Source: Bigelowiella natans CCMP2755
Taxonomy: Eukaryota > Cercozoa > Chlorarachniophyceae
Length of the DNA stretch: 64,000 nt
Reading direction: 5' to 3'
Assembly: GCA_000320545.1 (NCBI GenBank)
Contig: ADNK01001668.1
Location: forward strand, 62,501 to 126,500
The notes under the pieces were generated by a model. It was not told the DNA's origin, did not search any database, and saw nothing but the letters and a program-made list of their open reading frames with translations. Position 1 is the stretch's first letter, and each line of letters opens with the position of its first letter. The translations under genes and the position numbers were made by a program. Below, piece after piece: positions 39,362 to 49,369 of this stretch.

Positions 39362-40190
39362 GATGTGGAATATTTTCTCTTCTTTTTTCTTCTAACGTCA
39401 CTCAGAAAGCAGACAGAGCAAATGGTGGCCTACAGGAGGTTCGGTCTTGGTGAAGAAAGCTCAGAAATACCAGCAGAATCTGAGGACCTTCATGTATTCA
39501 ACGATGCTATTGTTTCCAGAATATCTCTTGAGAAAAGGTGGTATTTACGACAACGATGACGACGACAAGGATATATGGCATGGTTTTCTCACACTTAAGC
39601 GTACGCACTTAAAGCACTAGTGGTGTAAGAATATTCTTCAACAAATGAGCGTATAGTGGTAGAAATTGTGGCACTATCTGACATTTAAAATGTCTTATTT
39701 CTTCCTTTGTTAGTGGTTGTATCTGCATCTCGCTTCCGTTGATACTCCTGCTTTCGCTGTTTCAGGTTGACAAGATGGTACAAGATGCCGCATGATGATC
39801 TTGGCGGTTCCCCAAGGGATAAGGCGTTTGAGTATCGAGTTTTGCCCTCTAATTTGCAATCTTCATCACTTTATAACAAGACTGATGGCATGATGCAAGC
39901 GACGAGAACTCAAAATGAAGAAGATCATAGCAAGCCGCGTGTTATAAGATTTTCAAGGAGAAAACGGGTATGCAAGCAATTCATAATAAAAACACATCCT
40001 CATCGTCTAAGTTATCATATCGCTTATTGCTCGGTTTGGACCTGATGTTGTCAAGGCGTTGTGGCTGGATAAAGAGTATTGGAGACGGTTTGAGCGAAGG
40101 AGAGTGCCAAAGAAAATCATGACTCCTTCCGGTGAGGACAATGATGCACCGCCCTTGCATAATATGCTTGTTCAATTTCTGCACGAATGT

Positions 40191-40231
<41 letters not shown>

Positions 40232-41704
40232 TTTTTATCGTCGTTGTATCGTCGGCACTAATCAGGCAATGGCAGGGAGATTTTGATGCATAGAATGATA
40301 CCAAACGTGTTGATGGAATCTCCACACCCGGTTCCAACTACCACCATGCAGCTGGACTCCTCCTCCGCCCCAGCAAAGGCGAAACTGAGCTTAGAAGAAG
40401 AGAAGGAATTGAAGCTTCTTGAAGATGTAGCTCGACGAGCAGCGCCGTACCAAGGGTTATTCGAAAGGAGGAGGAGGAGGAGGAGGAAGAAGAAGAGTAG
40501 CTTCAGAGGTTTCCAGAGAAACAATAATATATTTTACTATGATAAGGCCACACGATGGAAAGAGGCAGCAGCTGCTGATGATGATACTAACAAATGCGAG
40601 CCATCATCGCGTTCCAGGCAATCAAATCCTCTGGAGGGCTACTGCTGGCAATACCAGTCCCTCGATGATATAGCAGCCTCATCATCATCATCATCATCAT
40701 CATCGATGGTTTCTCAGTATTATGTGACTGTGGAAGAGGATACGCACAATTGGTCGAGAGGTGGTGATGGTGCCGCTGCTGGTGGTGGTGCTACTGGTGT
40801 TTCTGCTGATGGGTTCAGAAGAAGAAGGGGAGGTGGAGGAAGAGATCACCGCAATGATGGTATTCCACTGCGTTCCTGGACCTGCTTTCCAGATGACATC
40901 AACGAAAAGTACTACTACGTGGCATTGCTACTGCTATATTTCTGCATCTGGCCTTGATGCCAATTGATTATTAGTGTACTTTAATTTCGATTTTTCTTTT
41001 TCTGTTTTGTTCCCGCTGCTGTGGTTGTTTGGCATCATGCTGCGCTGACTGTAACGGTTGATTATCATGTCCATGCGCATGAATACTGCTCAAGTCTCAA
41101 GTTTGATTATCACACCAGGCTGGAGGCAGCACGCAAGGCTGGAGTAAAACGAGTCATATTGCCGATAAAGAGCTATGATTACTACTGCTGCAAACCTATT
41201 CACGATCTTCCTCCTGTTTCCTATTCTTCGCCGTCCCAAAGAATGGGGCAAGATAAGCAAGCTCCTCTCGTCGATGATGGCTATCATATTCATGATGACA
41301 AATTCCAAAGTAGCAGGAACAAGGAGAAGGAAGCCTATACGAATACTGATGACCGTTTCGGATGCGATGATTGGAAAGACCTTGCCTGGCTTTTAGGAGA
41401 TCGAAGAAGGAGGAAGATCATGCCAGGTTTCCTTGCAAGCAACATAAACAACGACACTGCCTTCTATGATAATAGAAGCTGTCGTAATGGTAGCACCTCC
41501 AACACCAAATCCCAGCGACGTGTAGAAAGCGAAGAAGAGGAGTTGATGAGAAGGACTGCTGGTAGGAACGAAACAACACCGCCTCGGTATCGTCATATCA
41601 CCCAACGAGATATTATCGACTGTTCAAAGCTGCTAATCATCGAGGGAGGAGGCCAAGACGATTACAGCCAAGAAGATAGGGAGGAGAAAGAAGATATAGA
41701 GTCT

Positions 41705-41739
<35 letters not shown>

Positions 41740-42388
41740 TAAGGAATGCGCAGAAGGTTCTTCCGGTGTTCATGTAATCAATGGATCGAGCAGGGGAGTA
41801 GCTACGGGGAAGGGGGGGCAGCAGCAGCAGCAGCAGCAGTACAAAGTGTCATCTACTCCCTCTGCATCTAAGGCGAGAAGAAGGAGCAATCGTTGGTTTC
41901 GGTGGCTTCATACCAGCAGCGATCGATTTGATACGATGCGAAGGGAGGTTGAGCACATGCTTGCTAATGAAGAAGGCGAGGAGAAGGAGGCGAGTGAGAG
42001 GAGAAAGGAGAGGGAGATGTTGCTGGGGAGGATATTAGATAAAGAAAACAAAACGAGAGAAGGAGGGGGAATAGGCCGCGAATGGTTACGTGTACGGGTA
42101 GTCTTGGGATTTGATCTCAGTACAGAGAAGATCCAGTGCTTTAGAATAGTAACGAGAACAACTACCGCGTCGACGACGATGATGGGAAACAACAACGCCG
42201 ATTATCAACAGAGTAACAGGGAAGCCTGGCATCGTAACTCCATAGTCAAGTTAGAGAGCTATGCACAACGTATTCGCTCTGTTCCAACTAAACGGCGGGA
42301 CGATGCAACCATCCACGATCCATTCCTCAACGCAACCGCCATCTTCCCTCGACAAAGGTGCTGATCATGTGCTACAAATAGCAGCAGC

Positions 42389-42420
<32 letters not shown>

Positions 42421-42971
42421 TGGTAGCACATCCATACACTAACACCATTTATAATCGTTGAAAAGTATTTGTTTCATCACATCATCCTTACCATGGTGGT
42501 GTAGAATTTACTTTTTCCCTTTCAATTCCGAAGTTATTACTTTGGAACCCATCAACATCGTCGTGGCCATTGTAATGATAAAGATCACACCACTACATCT
42601 ACAGCTATCCTAGTCTCTGGTTTCGTCGCTTCGGTCGGTCGGAGAAGGAAGAAAAGCACTTATGGATGGGTAATATCATTAACGTGTTAGATGATGATGA
42701 TTATATCATCATCATCAAATTGTGTTAGCAGCTTTCATATAGACTGTCGTAGTGTTTGCTTCGTGTATGCCCTGTAGCATTAGAGGCTATATGTTTATAT
42801 ATATATGCAGTTGGAAGCGACAGATCATCATTAATACCTTGTTGCTCTGGCAGGTGTGAATGCTTTGTTGTTCGGTCATTGGGCAGTAGCGCTGAGGAAT
42901 TTTGACATTGTCGTATCAATTCACGATCCCTATAACATCAAGTATGGACGATACCCATGCAAACAGAGAGT

Positions 42972-43012
<41 letters not shown>

Positions 43013-43371
43013 ACACGTTGGAATGATAGTCTGCCTTACGACATTTCGTTATCATTGTTTTTGTGATTTACAGGTACAGATATTACAGGATGCTGGCAAT
43101 GCATCAGTGCTACATGCATGCTGATGTTATCCGAGAGGCTGGTGTGATCAATAACCATCATCATTACTACCCGTTATTAGTAGTGAAACCAACAAAAATG
43201 CTTTCATCACCATCATCATCAGCACCACCATATAATAAGCACTAATACCACTTCTCCCGTTGTTATTGATTACACAATTATCTGTCACCTGGTAGAAATG
43301 AGAACGAAACTTCCAACATAACAGAACGCAATCAGCATTTAATAATCATACTACTAGTATTTTGCGGCTGC

Positions 43372-43411
<40 letters not shown>

Positions 43412-44692
43412 CACATACTAGGAATTGCTAGGAGGCTGATCGACATGACACACATTGATGCGGATCCTTTAGCGAGTAGCCCCTATGCAATGAAGAACAT
43501 GGCTCCCCCTGGCCACAAGACATGGGAAGATTTCCACAAACGCTTTGAAAGACAACGACGCATGCTTATCCGTCGGTTAAGTCTTAACACTGGAGGAGGA
43601 GGAGGGGGAGGAGGCAGTAAGGGCGGGAAAGGGTCCGGAATCAAAAGAAAACTAGGTTCAACTGGAAGATCAAATGCGAAAACAGCTGTTGGAGATACGG
43701 AAATGATGCCGGTAGGTAAGAATAATGAGATGTTCCTTTATACTTATGATGAGCGTTGTGAGGAAGAACAGCAGCGGCAGCAGCAGCACGGACAACGAGG
43801 AGACTCTGCTTTCATCGACGACGCATTCAATGATCAAGGCAGGGAATGTGGAGGGGGGGTTGTATTTGATGAGAGCCTCCGCTTTGGACTTCAAGATACG
43901 TTCGCAGCAGCGGATGAACAGAGGGAGAAGGAGATGAAAAAGGAGACGTTCGCCATGCCACAGCTACCTCCACTCATGCGCTGGGAGAGTACTCATTGCC
44001 TGGAAGAGGAGCATAACAAGATTATTGAGGTGTTGAGACCTTATTTGCATATGATGACAGTGATATCTAGGAAACTACCCAAGGAGAAAAGAGAAATTGA
44101 ACAAAACCTTTGTATCAATGCAAGACATGTGTGTGTGCGCCACTCCGTCTCCTGATCTTTCTTTCTTTCCTGCATACTGTTAATGATATTGCAGGCTGGC
44201 ACGTTCATGCTACCCCTGGGCATCACTGGCCACGGCTTAAATAAGCGTATTCTCCAAATACCTACATCGACCGACGGCTTGCGAAAAGCATTTACAACTG
44301 CAAAATCCCAGAGGATTGTGGTACCGCTCCAGCGACGAAAATCCACTGCATTTCTGGGTGCTTCTCTCGATAATGACAATGACAACGAGGAAGAGGATGA
44401 AGAGGAAAATGATCGGTATGGTTTCAACAACAATCGGACGGCACAACTTGCAGCCAGGTCAGTATATGTAATACTTCGTGGATAAAGAGGTGGCGAGGGG
44501 GGTTATCATAATGAAGGCGGTAGGTGCTATTTGCAAATGATGTATGTTTCAATTTAGTTTGACCGAATATATAGCATAGTTATCCTTAAGAACCATAGGG
44601 TTGTTTGTTAGGATTAGAATTGCAATTTTGGTATCTACTGTTCGGCTACTACTACTATTACTACTAGTAGTAGTAGTAGTACTCCTACTCCA

Positions 44693-44724
<32 letters not shown>

Positions 44725-44936
44725 GTTTTCTTCTTCGCTGCTATTACTACTGCTGTCAATGTAGCTGCTAAAAATACATTGAACATCTGCAATAACAGGA
44801 AATTGCAGAAAGATATCTCGAAGAAGATAAAGGTATGAGGGGAACTTTCCTTGTCATTTCTTGTGAGAGGAATAGGAATGCGACATACTTAAATATTGGA
44901 GATAATTGCATGAGCGAGATACATATTGCACAAAAG

Positions 44937-45016
<80 letters not shown>

Positions 45017-45100
45017 CGCAGACCAAGGAGGATGAGGGCTTGTATACTAAAAAGGAAGAGTATATACGCCAGGATCCATTTGATGAAGATGGTCGCTGAG
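38770..45100 (+). CDS. Large unassigned multi-exon gene
   Basis: Plus-strand exons: possible first segment THRAEITPSPPYIFVGLAAL (about 38800-38910); MPRDFSASFKKDASPEMYIT (39208-39268) joined in phase to KQTEQMVAYRRFGLGEESSE (39407-39537), then RLTRWYKMPHDDLGGSPRDK (39766-39967), RFGPDVVKALWLDKEYWRRF (about 40030-40195), EEEKELKLLEDVARRAAPYQ (about 40283-40955), a long exon at 41021-42364 containing TRLEAARKAGVKRVILPIKS and AWHRNSIVKLESYAQRIRSV, VNALLFGHWAVALRNFDIVV (about 42854-42945), RYYRMLAMHQCYMHADVIRE (43063-43245), HKTWEDFHKRFERQRRMLIR (43445-44130), and GTFMLPLGITGHGLNKRILQ (44197-44460). Ala, Gln, Ser and Gly runs come from microsatellites. The phrase AARKAGVKRVILP resembles a strand-helix of the Lon S16 protease domain, but the catalytic Ser/Lys motifs are not visible, so I do not assign it. 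It is divergent from the large plastid-targeted gene. Confidence 0.5.
39303..39360. repeat. CT dinucleotide array
   Basis: A CT run of about 50 nt precedes the acceptor of the exon at 39407 in the unassigned plus-strand gene and may act as an extended pyrimidine tract. Confidence 0.9.
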
Positions 45101-45374
45101 AATTGGTGATGATTCAATCTATTGCCCATGCTTCACAGGCATCAGTCTAATACACTTGGGTCTTCGTAATCGTACTCATGTAATACATTGTAAATCATCG
45201 ACACCACACTCTTCACGGAGCTATTCACATCGTTGAGATGTTATGTGTAGATTGGTACACATCTAACACTTAACAAAGTACATTGTGCAGGTACATATGT
45301 ATTCACATGTGATCGCATGCAATCGCATATGTGGCAATTGATAGTTTAAGTGTTTGCAGCAACACATGGAGTAA

Positions 45375-46304
45375 TCACATGACGCAATTACGTGTAGCAG
45401 CACGCATGCACAGGTAGCTTCCTGAACATTGTTGTTGTTGTGCTTGTGGGTTACACAAACCATTTCCCCTCTTAGACATTTCGTAATGTCCAACATGTTT
45501 TGGTGTTTTTTTTTTAATTGAAATTGTAATGAACGTAGTTGTCATCATAGGAAAACTGCTTCTTCCGGCTTCTTCTTTTTCTTTTTCTTCTTCCTCTCCC
45601 ACACTGCTCTCTACTTCAGATGCATCATTGTGCGCATGTCCATCGCTACGAATATGATTAGAACCCCTATCGAGAGATACCTGCATGCATTCTAACCAAA
45701 CTTCAATCAATTTCTGCGCAATGAGCGTAAGTTGTACCTTGAAATACATTTCTTCGGTTTCGTAGAACAAACGTTGCACACGGGCTACAGAATGAGACCC
45801 GCAGTAATTTTCTGCAAACTTCTTCAGGCTATTTTCAGCGGTGGAGGCTTTTTCTTCCTTGGATCTCGCATCATGCACTTCGGTCAGTGCACTTTTTGCC
45901 ATCTCTTCCAGTTTTTTACTGTGATTCGGATGAGCAGGAAGGCGGCGGTGGTTACTGCGACTACTTTCACTGGGATCTAGAACATTAGGTTCATTTTCGC
46001 TAGTGTCATCATCCGGCTTACCCTTTTTGCCCTTTTCATCATTCTCATTTTGCATTGGAATTGCTAATCTTTCTTGTTCTCTCAGTTGATTGCCAGAACT
46101 GTCATCCGCATCCGCAATTTGTGAGCTGTTACTAGCATCAACATTGTTAGAGGTTTCTTGCGATTCCACTCTGGCGTGATTCATTTGATGACCCACCGTG
46201 CGTGGGAAAAATTGAGTTGGGTTGTTTGCTTCGGTGGAAGGTGGTGTAGATTCATCATCACATGTCATGCTTCTTGGACTACTACCAGATTTTATTTTGG
46301 TCAT
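45375..46304 (-). CDS. Intronless unassigned protein, largely disordered
   Basis: A single frame of 309 codons starts at ATG 46304. The N-terminal 120 residues are Ser/Asn/Asp-rich and probably disordered. A helical middle part (HSKKLEEMAKSALTEVHDAR, then VARVQRLFYETEEMYFKVQL and LIAQKLIEVWLECMQ) is followed by a Glu-rich stretch and a basic/Cys tail. No family recognised. It is divergent from the glycosyltransferase at 46.5 kb, 232 nt apart. The lack of introns contrasts with genes left of 45 kb. Confidence 0.5.
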   Translation of the reverse strand: MTKIKSGSSPRSMTCDDESTPPSTEANNPTQFFPRTVGHQMNHARVESQETSNNVDASNSSQIADADDSSGNQLREQERLAIPMQNENDEKGKKGKPDDDTSENEPNVLDPSESSRSNHRRLPAHPNHSKKLEEMAKSALTEVHDARSKEEKASTAENSLKKFAENYCGSHSVARVQRLFYETEEMYFKVQLTLIAQKLIEVWLECMQVSLDRGSNHIRSDGHAHNDASEVESSVGEEEEKEKEEAGRSSFPMMTTTFITISIKKKTPKHVGHYEMSKRGNGLCNPQAQQQQCSGSYLCMRAATRNCVM

Positions 46305-46536
46305 TTTCAAATTGTGTGTGTGACATTAAAAAATTAGTGCACCAAGCTGCAAAAGTCATGAACCAAAAATTTGTTCGCGCAGGTTAATTTTTTTTTTAGC
46401 ATTTTTTTTCACATGCACTCTGCACACACAAACATTGATCTGAAACCACCCACTGCCAGTTGTGCATCCTTTCTTCCGCAACATTGAGAACAATGAAAAA
46501 AATGACAATGTGAATTACAATTAGGAGACAGAACGA

Positions 46537-48216
46537 ATGTTCAGAATGAAATGCAAAGTGAGTTGTAGTTTTGGTGAAATCGTCGATGAAGTAACGATCC
46601 TGAGGATCAAAAAGAGCAAAGCCAAAGACAAAAAAGCTCCATTGAATGTCCAAAGAGAACTAGCTACGACAACAAGGCAAAACCCTCTTGTGTTGGATGA
46701 CAACAAGCTGTTCGTAGATTTGGGTACAATGAACCGAAAGCTCTGGAATCTTGAAGATCTGACAAGGGATGAAAGCCGGAAGAAACAGTTTGATTCTGAA
46801 CACATCAATTGCGCTGAACTGATCCATGGAACCAACGATGAACGGCATGGAGTGAAACAATTAATCAACCAAAAGTACAACTCTCACCTGAAAGAAGAAA
46901 AAATGCACCATGAAGAAAAGAACGACCAGGAAGTCGATCAGAAAAGGTTAGAAGTGGGGGAAAAATTGCACAATGATGGTCATTTCAAAGAATCGTTCCA
47001 TTGCATTCAAAAATTGACACAAAAATGCATGAATCTTCATGAGGAGATTGTCATGGACAACAGTTTTTGCATCGATTTGTTGTTCTCTCATTCGAACATG
47101 TGCAGCATCTACAACAAGGTGTTTCCTTGTTTCGAGCAGCTCAAAACAACAATGAAATCCTTGGATGCAACCGTTGTTGGCATGAGCGATGACCAGAAAA
47201 AGTTTTGCAAAACAAATTTCGCATCTGTTTGTTTGAATTTGAAAAAGTGCGAATTGAGTCATGGGTGCATTGACCATGTCAATGACATCACCGGTCCCAA
47301 TGTGCATTGTGACAACATGTCATTTTTCTCCAGAGGTGATGATGAGAACAACAAAACACTGTTGGTACACGACGGAGGCGGGCTAGGCGACAAAATCATG
47401 CTTTCGAGATTTGCACCTAGCTTGTGTCAGAAACATGCTAGGAACAACGTGGTTCTCATGGTGAATAATGGACTGTGCTGGTTCTTTAGGAGCGCATTCA
47501 AAACAACAGGGAACCTAAGGGTGGCATCATCGGATTCCCAGACCCACCTGATCGGGCATTTTGATCATCATTGCAATCTGCTAAGTTTGCTCAAATGTCT
47601 TGGTGTCACACACGAAACTTTGTACCAAGACACCGAAATGAGAAAGATTCGTGTGGATGCAAGTGAAGAGTGCAGACAGATCATTTCAACGTTCAAAAAA
47701 CCAACCTGTGCATTCAATTGGAAAGGGAACCCGGCGAATTCGCACGAGAAATGTGATCGAGGTCCACCGAATTCAGACGAAGCCGCCGTCAGTCTTTTCC
47801 GTCTGAAACATGTTCAATGGATCGTCACATCCAAAACTGCCCTGACGCCAAAGGAAAGAAAACTGTTGCAGAAACACAATGTGAAATGTCATGGAGACCG
47901 CATCGATGATGAAGACAAAGCTTTTCATGACACGATTTCGATCTTGCGAAAGGTGGATGGTGCAGTTTCGACAGACACGAGTCTCCCGCATTTGTCTTTG
48001 TCGCTCGGAACAAAAACGCATGTGTTGCTGACATTGGGGTGCGAATGGCGGTGGACCCAGGATGCAACAACGAATTGGCACCCGGAAGCCATTTTGTTGA
48101 GACAAAAAACACAAGGAAATTGGAAAGATCCAATTGATTCTCTGAAAAAAATGCCATCAAAATCTCAGATGAAAAACAAAAACAAGTCTTTTTTTTTTCA
48201 ATTCCAAAGTGTGTGA
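46537..48216 (+). CDS. DUF6165 - GT9-like (ADP-heptose transferase fold) protein, intronless
   Basis: One 559-codon frame from ATG 46537. Residues about 5-130 match DUF6165: FGEIVDEVTILRIKKSKAKD, NRKLWNLEDLTRDE, FDSEHINCAELIHGTNDER, VKQLINQKYNSHLKEEK. A helical middle part (about 135-260) may be TPR-like. Residues about 273-545 resemble the C-terminal glycosyltransferase-family-9-like module of bacterial TPR proteins: LLVHDGGGLGDKIMLSRFAP, CAFNWKGNPANSHEKCDRGP, VDGAVSTDTSLPHLSLSLGT, LLTLGCEWRWTQD, TNWHPEAILLRQKTQGNWKD. In bacteria these proteins are linked to surface glycan assembly. The bacterial-type architecture and absence of introns in a gene-split genome suggest horizontal acquisition. 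Active-site residues cannot be assigned by eye; enzymatic activity is inferred from family. Confidence 0.82.
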   Translation: MFRMKCKVSCSFGEIVDEVTILRIKKSKAKDKKAPLNVQRELATTTRQNPLVLDDNKLFVDLGTMNRKLWNLEDLTRDESRKKQFDSEHINCAELIHGTNDERHGVKQLINQKYNSHLKEEKMHHEEKNDQEVDQKRLEVGEKLHNDGHFKESFHCIQKLTQKCMNLHEEIVMDNSFCIDLLFSHSNMCSIYNKVFPCFEQLKTTMKSLDATVVGMSDDQKKFCKTNFASVCLNLKKCELSHGCIDHVNDITGPNVHCDNMSFFSRGDDENNKTLLVHDGGGLGDKIMLSRFAPSLCQKHARNNVVLMVNNGLCWFFRSAFKTTGNLRVASSDSQTHLIGHFDHHCNLLSLLKCLGVTHETLYQDTEMRKIRVDASEECRQIISTFKKPTCAFNWKGNPANSHEKCDRGPPNSDEAAVSLFRLKHVQWIVTSKTALTPKERKLLQKHNVKCHGDRIDDEDKAFHDTISILRKVDGAVSTDTSLPHLSLSLGTKTHVLLTLGCEWRWTQDATTNWHPEAILLRQKTQGNWKDPIDSLKKMPSKSQMKNKNKSFFFQFQSV

Positions 48217-48234
48217 ATGCATTTTTTTTTTCCT

Positions 48235-48275
48235 TCTGGGTTGCATGTGCATGCATGTGCACATGCATGCACATG
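48235..48275. repeat. GCATGC/TGTGCA palindromic spacer
   Basis: TTGCATGTGCATGCATGTGC and its continuation form overlapping palindromes between the convergent stops of the glycosyltransferase and SemiSWEET-like genes. A related block lies at 63690-63735. It could form a hairpin and help 3' end formation. Confidence 0.6.
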
Positions 48276-48641
48276 TCATGTCTTGCAAACATTGTCATCC
48301 TTTGTCTCTTTTTTCATCGCATCGTTTTTGTTTTCTCGGTCTGCTTTTGGCGCCGTAACGATCTCATGGACAATGCACCCAACCGGCATGAGCGAAACCA
48401 GGTTCGCGAATGGCACCGGGTAGTCGATTCTTTCTTTCTTGCGAACAAGCACATGCAAGATCCAGCAAATGATGGTCGCTGTGATCAGCAAATGCATGCC
48501 TAGCGATGATGAAGAGGCATCATTCGTTTTTCTCATTTTCACAATTTGGGGCACAAAGCTTGCGATTTTGAGAACCGTTGCGATGTGCCCGAACGGTTCG
48601 GACATGAACGTCACGACTGCCGCAGGACACATTGAATCCAT
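48276..48641 (-). CDS. SemiSWEET / PQ-loop small membrane protein, intronless
   Basis: A 121-aa frame from ATG 48641. It reads GHIATVLKIASFVPQIVKMR, then LGMHLLITATIICWILHVL and PVPFANLVSLMPVGCIVHEI, which is three hydrophobic helices with the PQ motif at the end of helix 1 and the N-x2-S region in helix 3. This is the layout of a single three-helix bundle (SemiSWEET), which dimerises to move sugars; eukaryotic SWEETs normally have seven helices. The C-terminal tail is Lys/Asp-rich. It is convergent with the glycosyltransferase (59 nt between stops). Substrate unknown; a general PQ-loop protein is the alternative. Confidence 0.68.
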   Translation of the reverse strand: MDSMCPAAVVTFMSEPFGHIATVLKIASFVPQIVKMRKTNDASSSSLGMHLLITATIICWILHVLVRKKERIDYPVPFANLVSLMPVGCIVHEIVTAPKADRENKNDAMKKETKDDNVCKT

Positions 48642-48744
48642 GATTGCTTTTTTTCATTTGTTCATTCAATTTTCAAGCTTGGTAAAAAAATCATTTTCAC
48701 AGGTGTTTTTCAATTTTCATTTTTTGATCATTTGTTCAATTGTT

Positions 48745-49332
48745 TCATTTTGCACCTGTGTGTGCATGTTTTTTGCTCATCCAAAGAGTCCAACCAATGT
48801 CACAATTCTGGCAGAACATCTTGACCGTCATCCCCTCATCTGCCGATCGGGTTTGTTTGAGCGCAGTTGCAAGATTGTCTCCACTTTTCTTGCACTTGTG
48901 ACACACGATCTGCATTGTTTTCGTTCGCCGCCGCCGTTTGTGATGAAGATGACCAGAAGAAGACGATGCAGAAGATTGCCGTTTGGTCTTCTTGTTTTTC
49001 CGCCGCTGCCTTTCGTGTGTTTGCAAAGTTGTTTGGTCGTCGCCCGGCAATGAGAAGAACACGTTTTCGATTTCACGAAACACATCTTTTTTGATCAAAT
49101 TGTTGTGCAATTCCTTTTTGGTTTTCAACATGTTTTCTCCAGAGGTGTCAACTTTTTCTTTGTTGTCATCATCATCTGCTGTTTCTGTTGTTGTTGTTTT
49201 TGGTGGCGGTGTGCTGTTTTTTTTGTGCGATGAAATCTTCTCATCCAACGAAGAAATCGCATTTGCATCATTGTTGTTGACATCATTGTTCTTGGTGTCA
49301 CGGAGAGATCGTGCGCAGACTGTGACCTGCAA
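48745..49332 (-). CDS. TFIIS-like C-terminal zinc-ribbon protein
   Basis: The C-terminus reads IVCHKCKKSGDNLATALKQT then RSADEGMTVKMFCQNCDIGW, the TFIIS zinc ribbon: C-x2-C, the acidic RSADE hairpin that enters the RNA polymerase II active site, and C-x2-C before a Trp. A central helix (LIKKDVFREIENVFFSLPG) and an Arg/Lys/His-rich linker precede it. No ATG starts the full frame (the first codon at 49332 is TTG, and the frame is open further upstream into a different sequence context at about 49.37 kb). The true start is an internal ATG or an upstream exon. Such proteins occur in eukaryotes and in many nucleocytoplasmic large DNA viruses; the short, intronless form fits either. Confidence 0.65.
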   Translation of the reverse strand: MQVTVCARSLRDTKNNDVNNNDANAISSLDEKISSHKKNSTPPPKTTTTETADDDDNKEKVDTSGENMLKTKKELHNNLIKKDVFREIENVFFSLPGDDQTTLQTHERQRRKNKKTKRQSSASSSSGHLHHKRRRRTKTMQIVCHKCKKSGDNLATALKQTRSADEGMTVKMFCQNCDIGWTLWMSKKHAHTGAK

Positions 49333-49369
49333 GGCGCTGATAACCGCTGAAACTGCAGTCGTCTGATCA

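Noticed and set aside
48439-49053. Plus-strand ORF of 204 codons
   Set aside because: It overlaps the SemiSWEET-like and TFIIS-ribbon genes on the opposite strand, both of which have clear family motifs.
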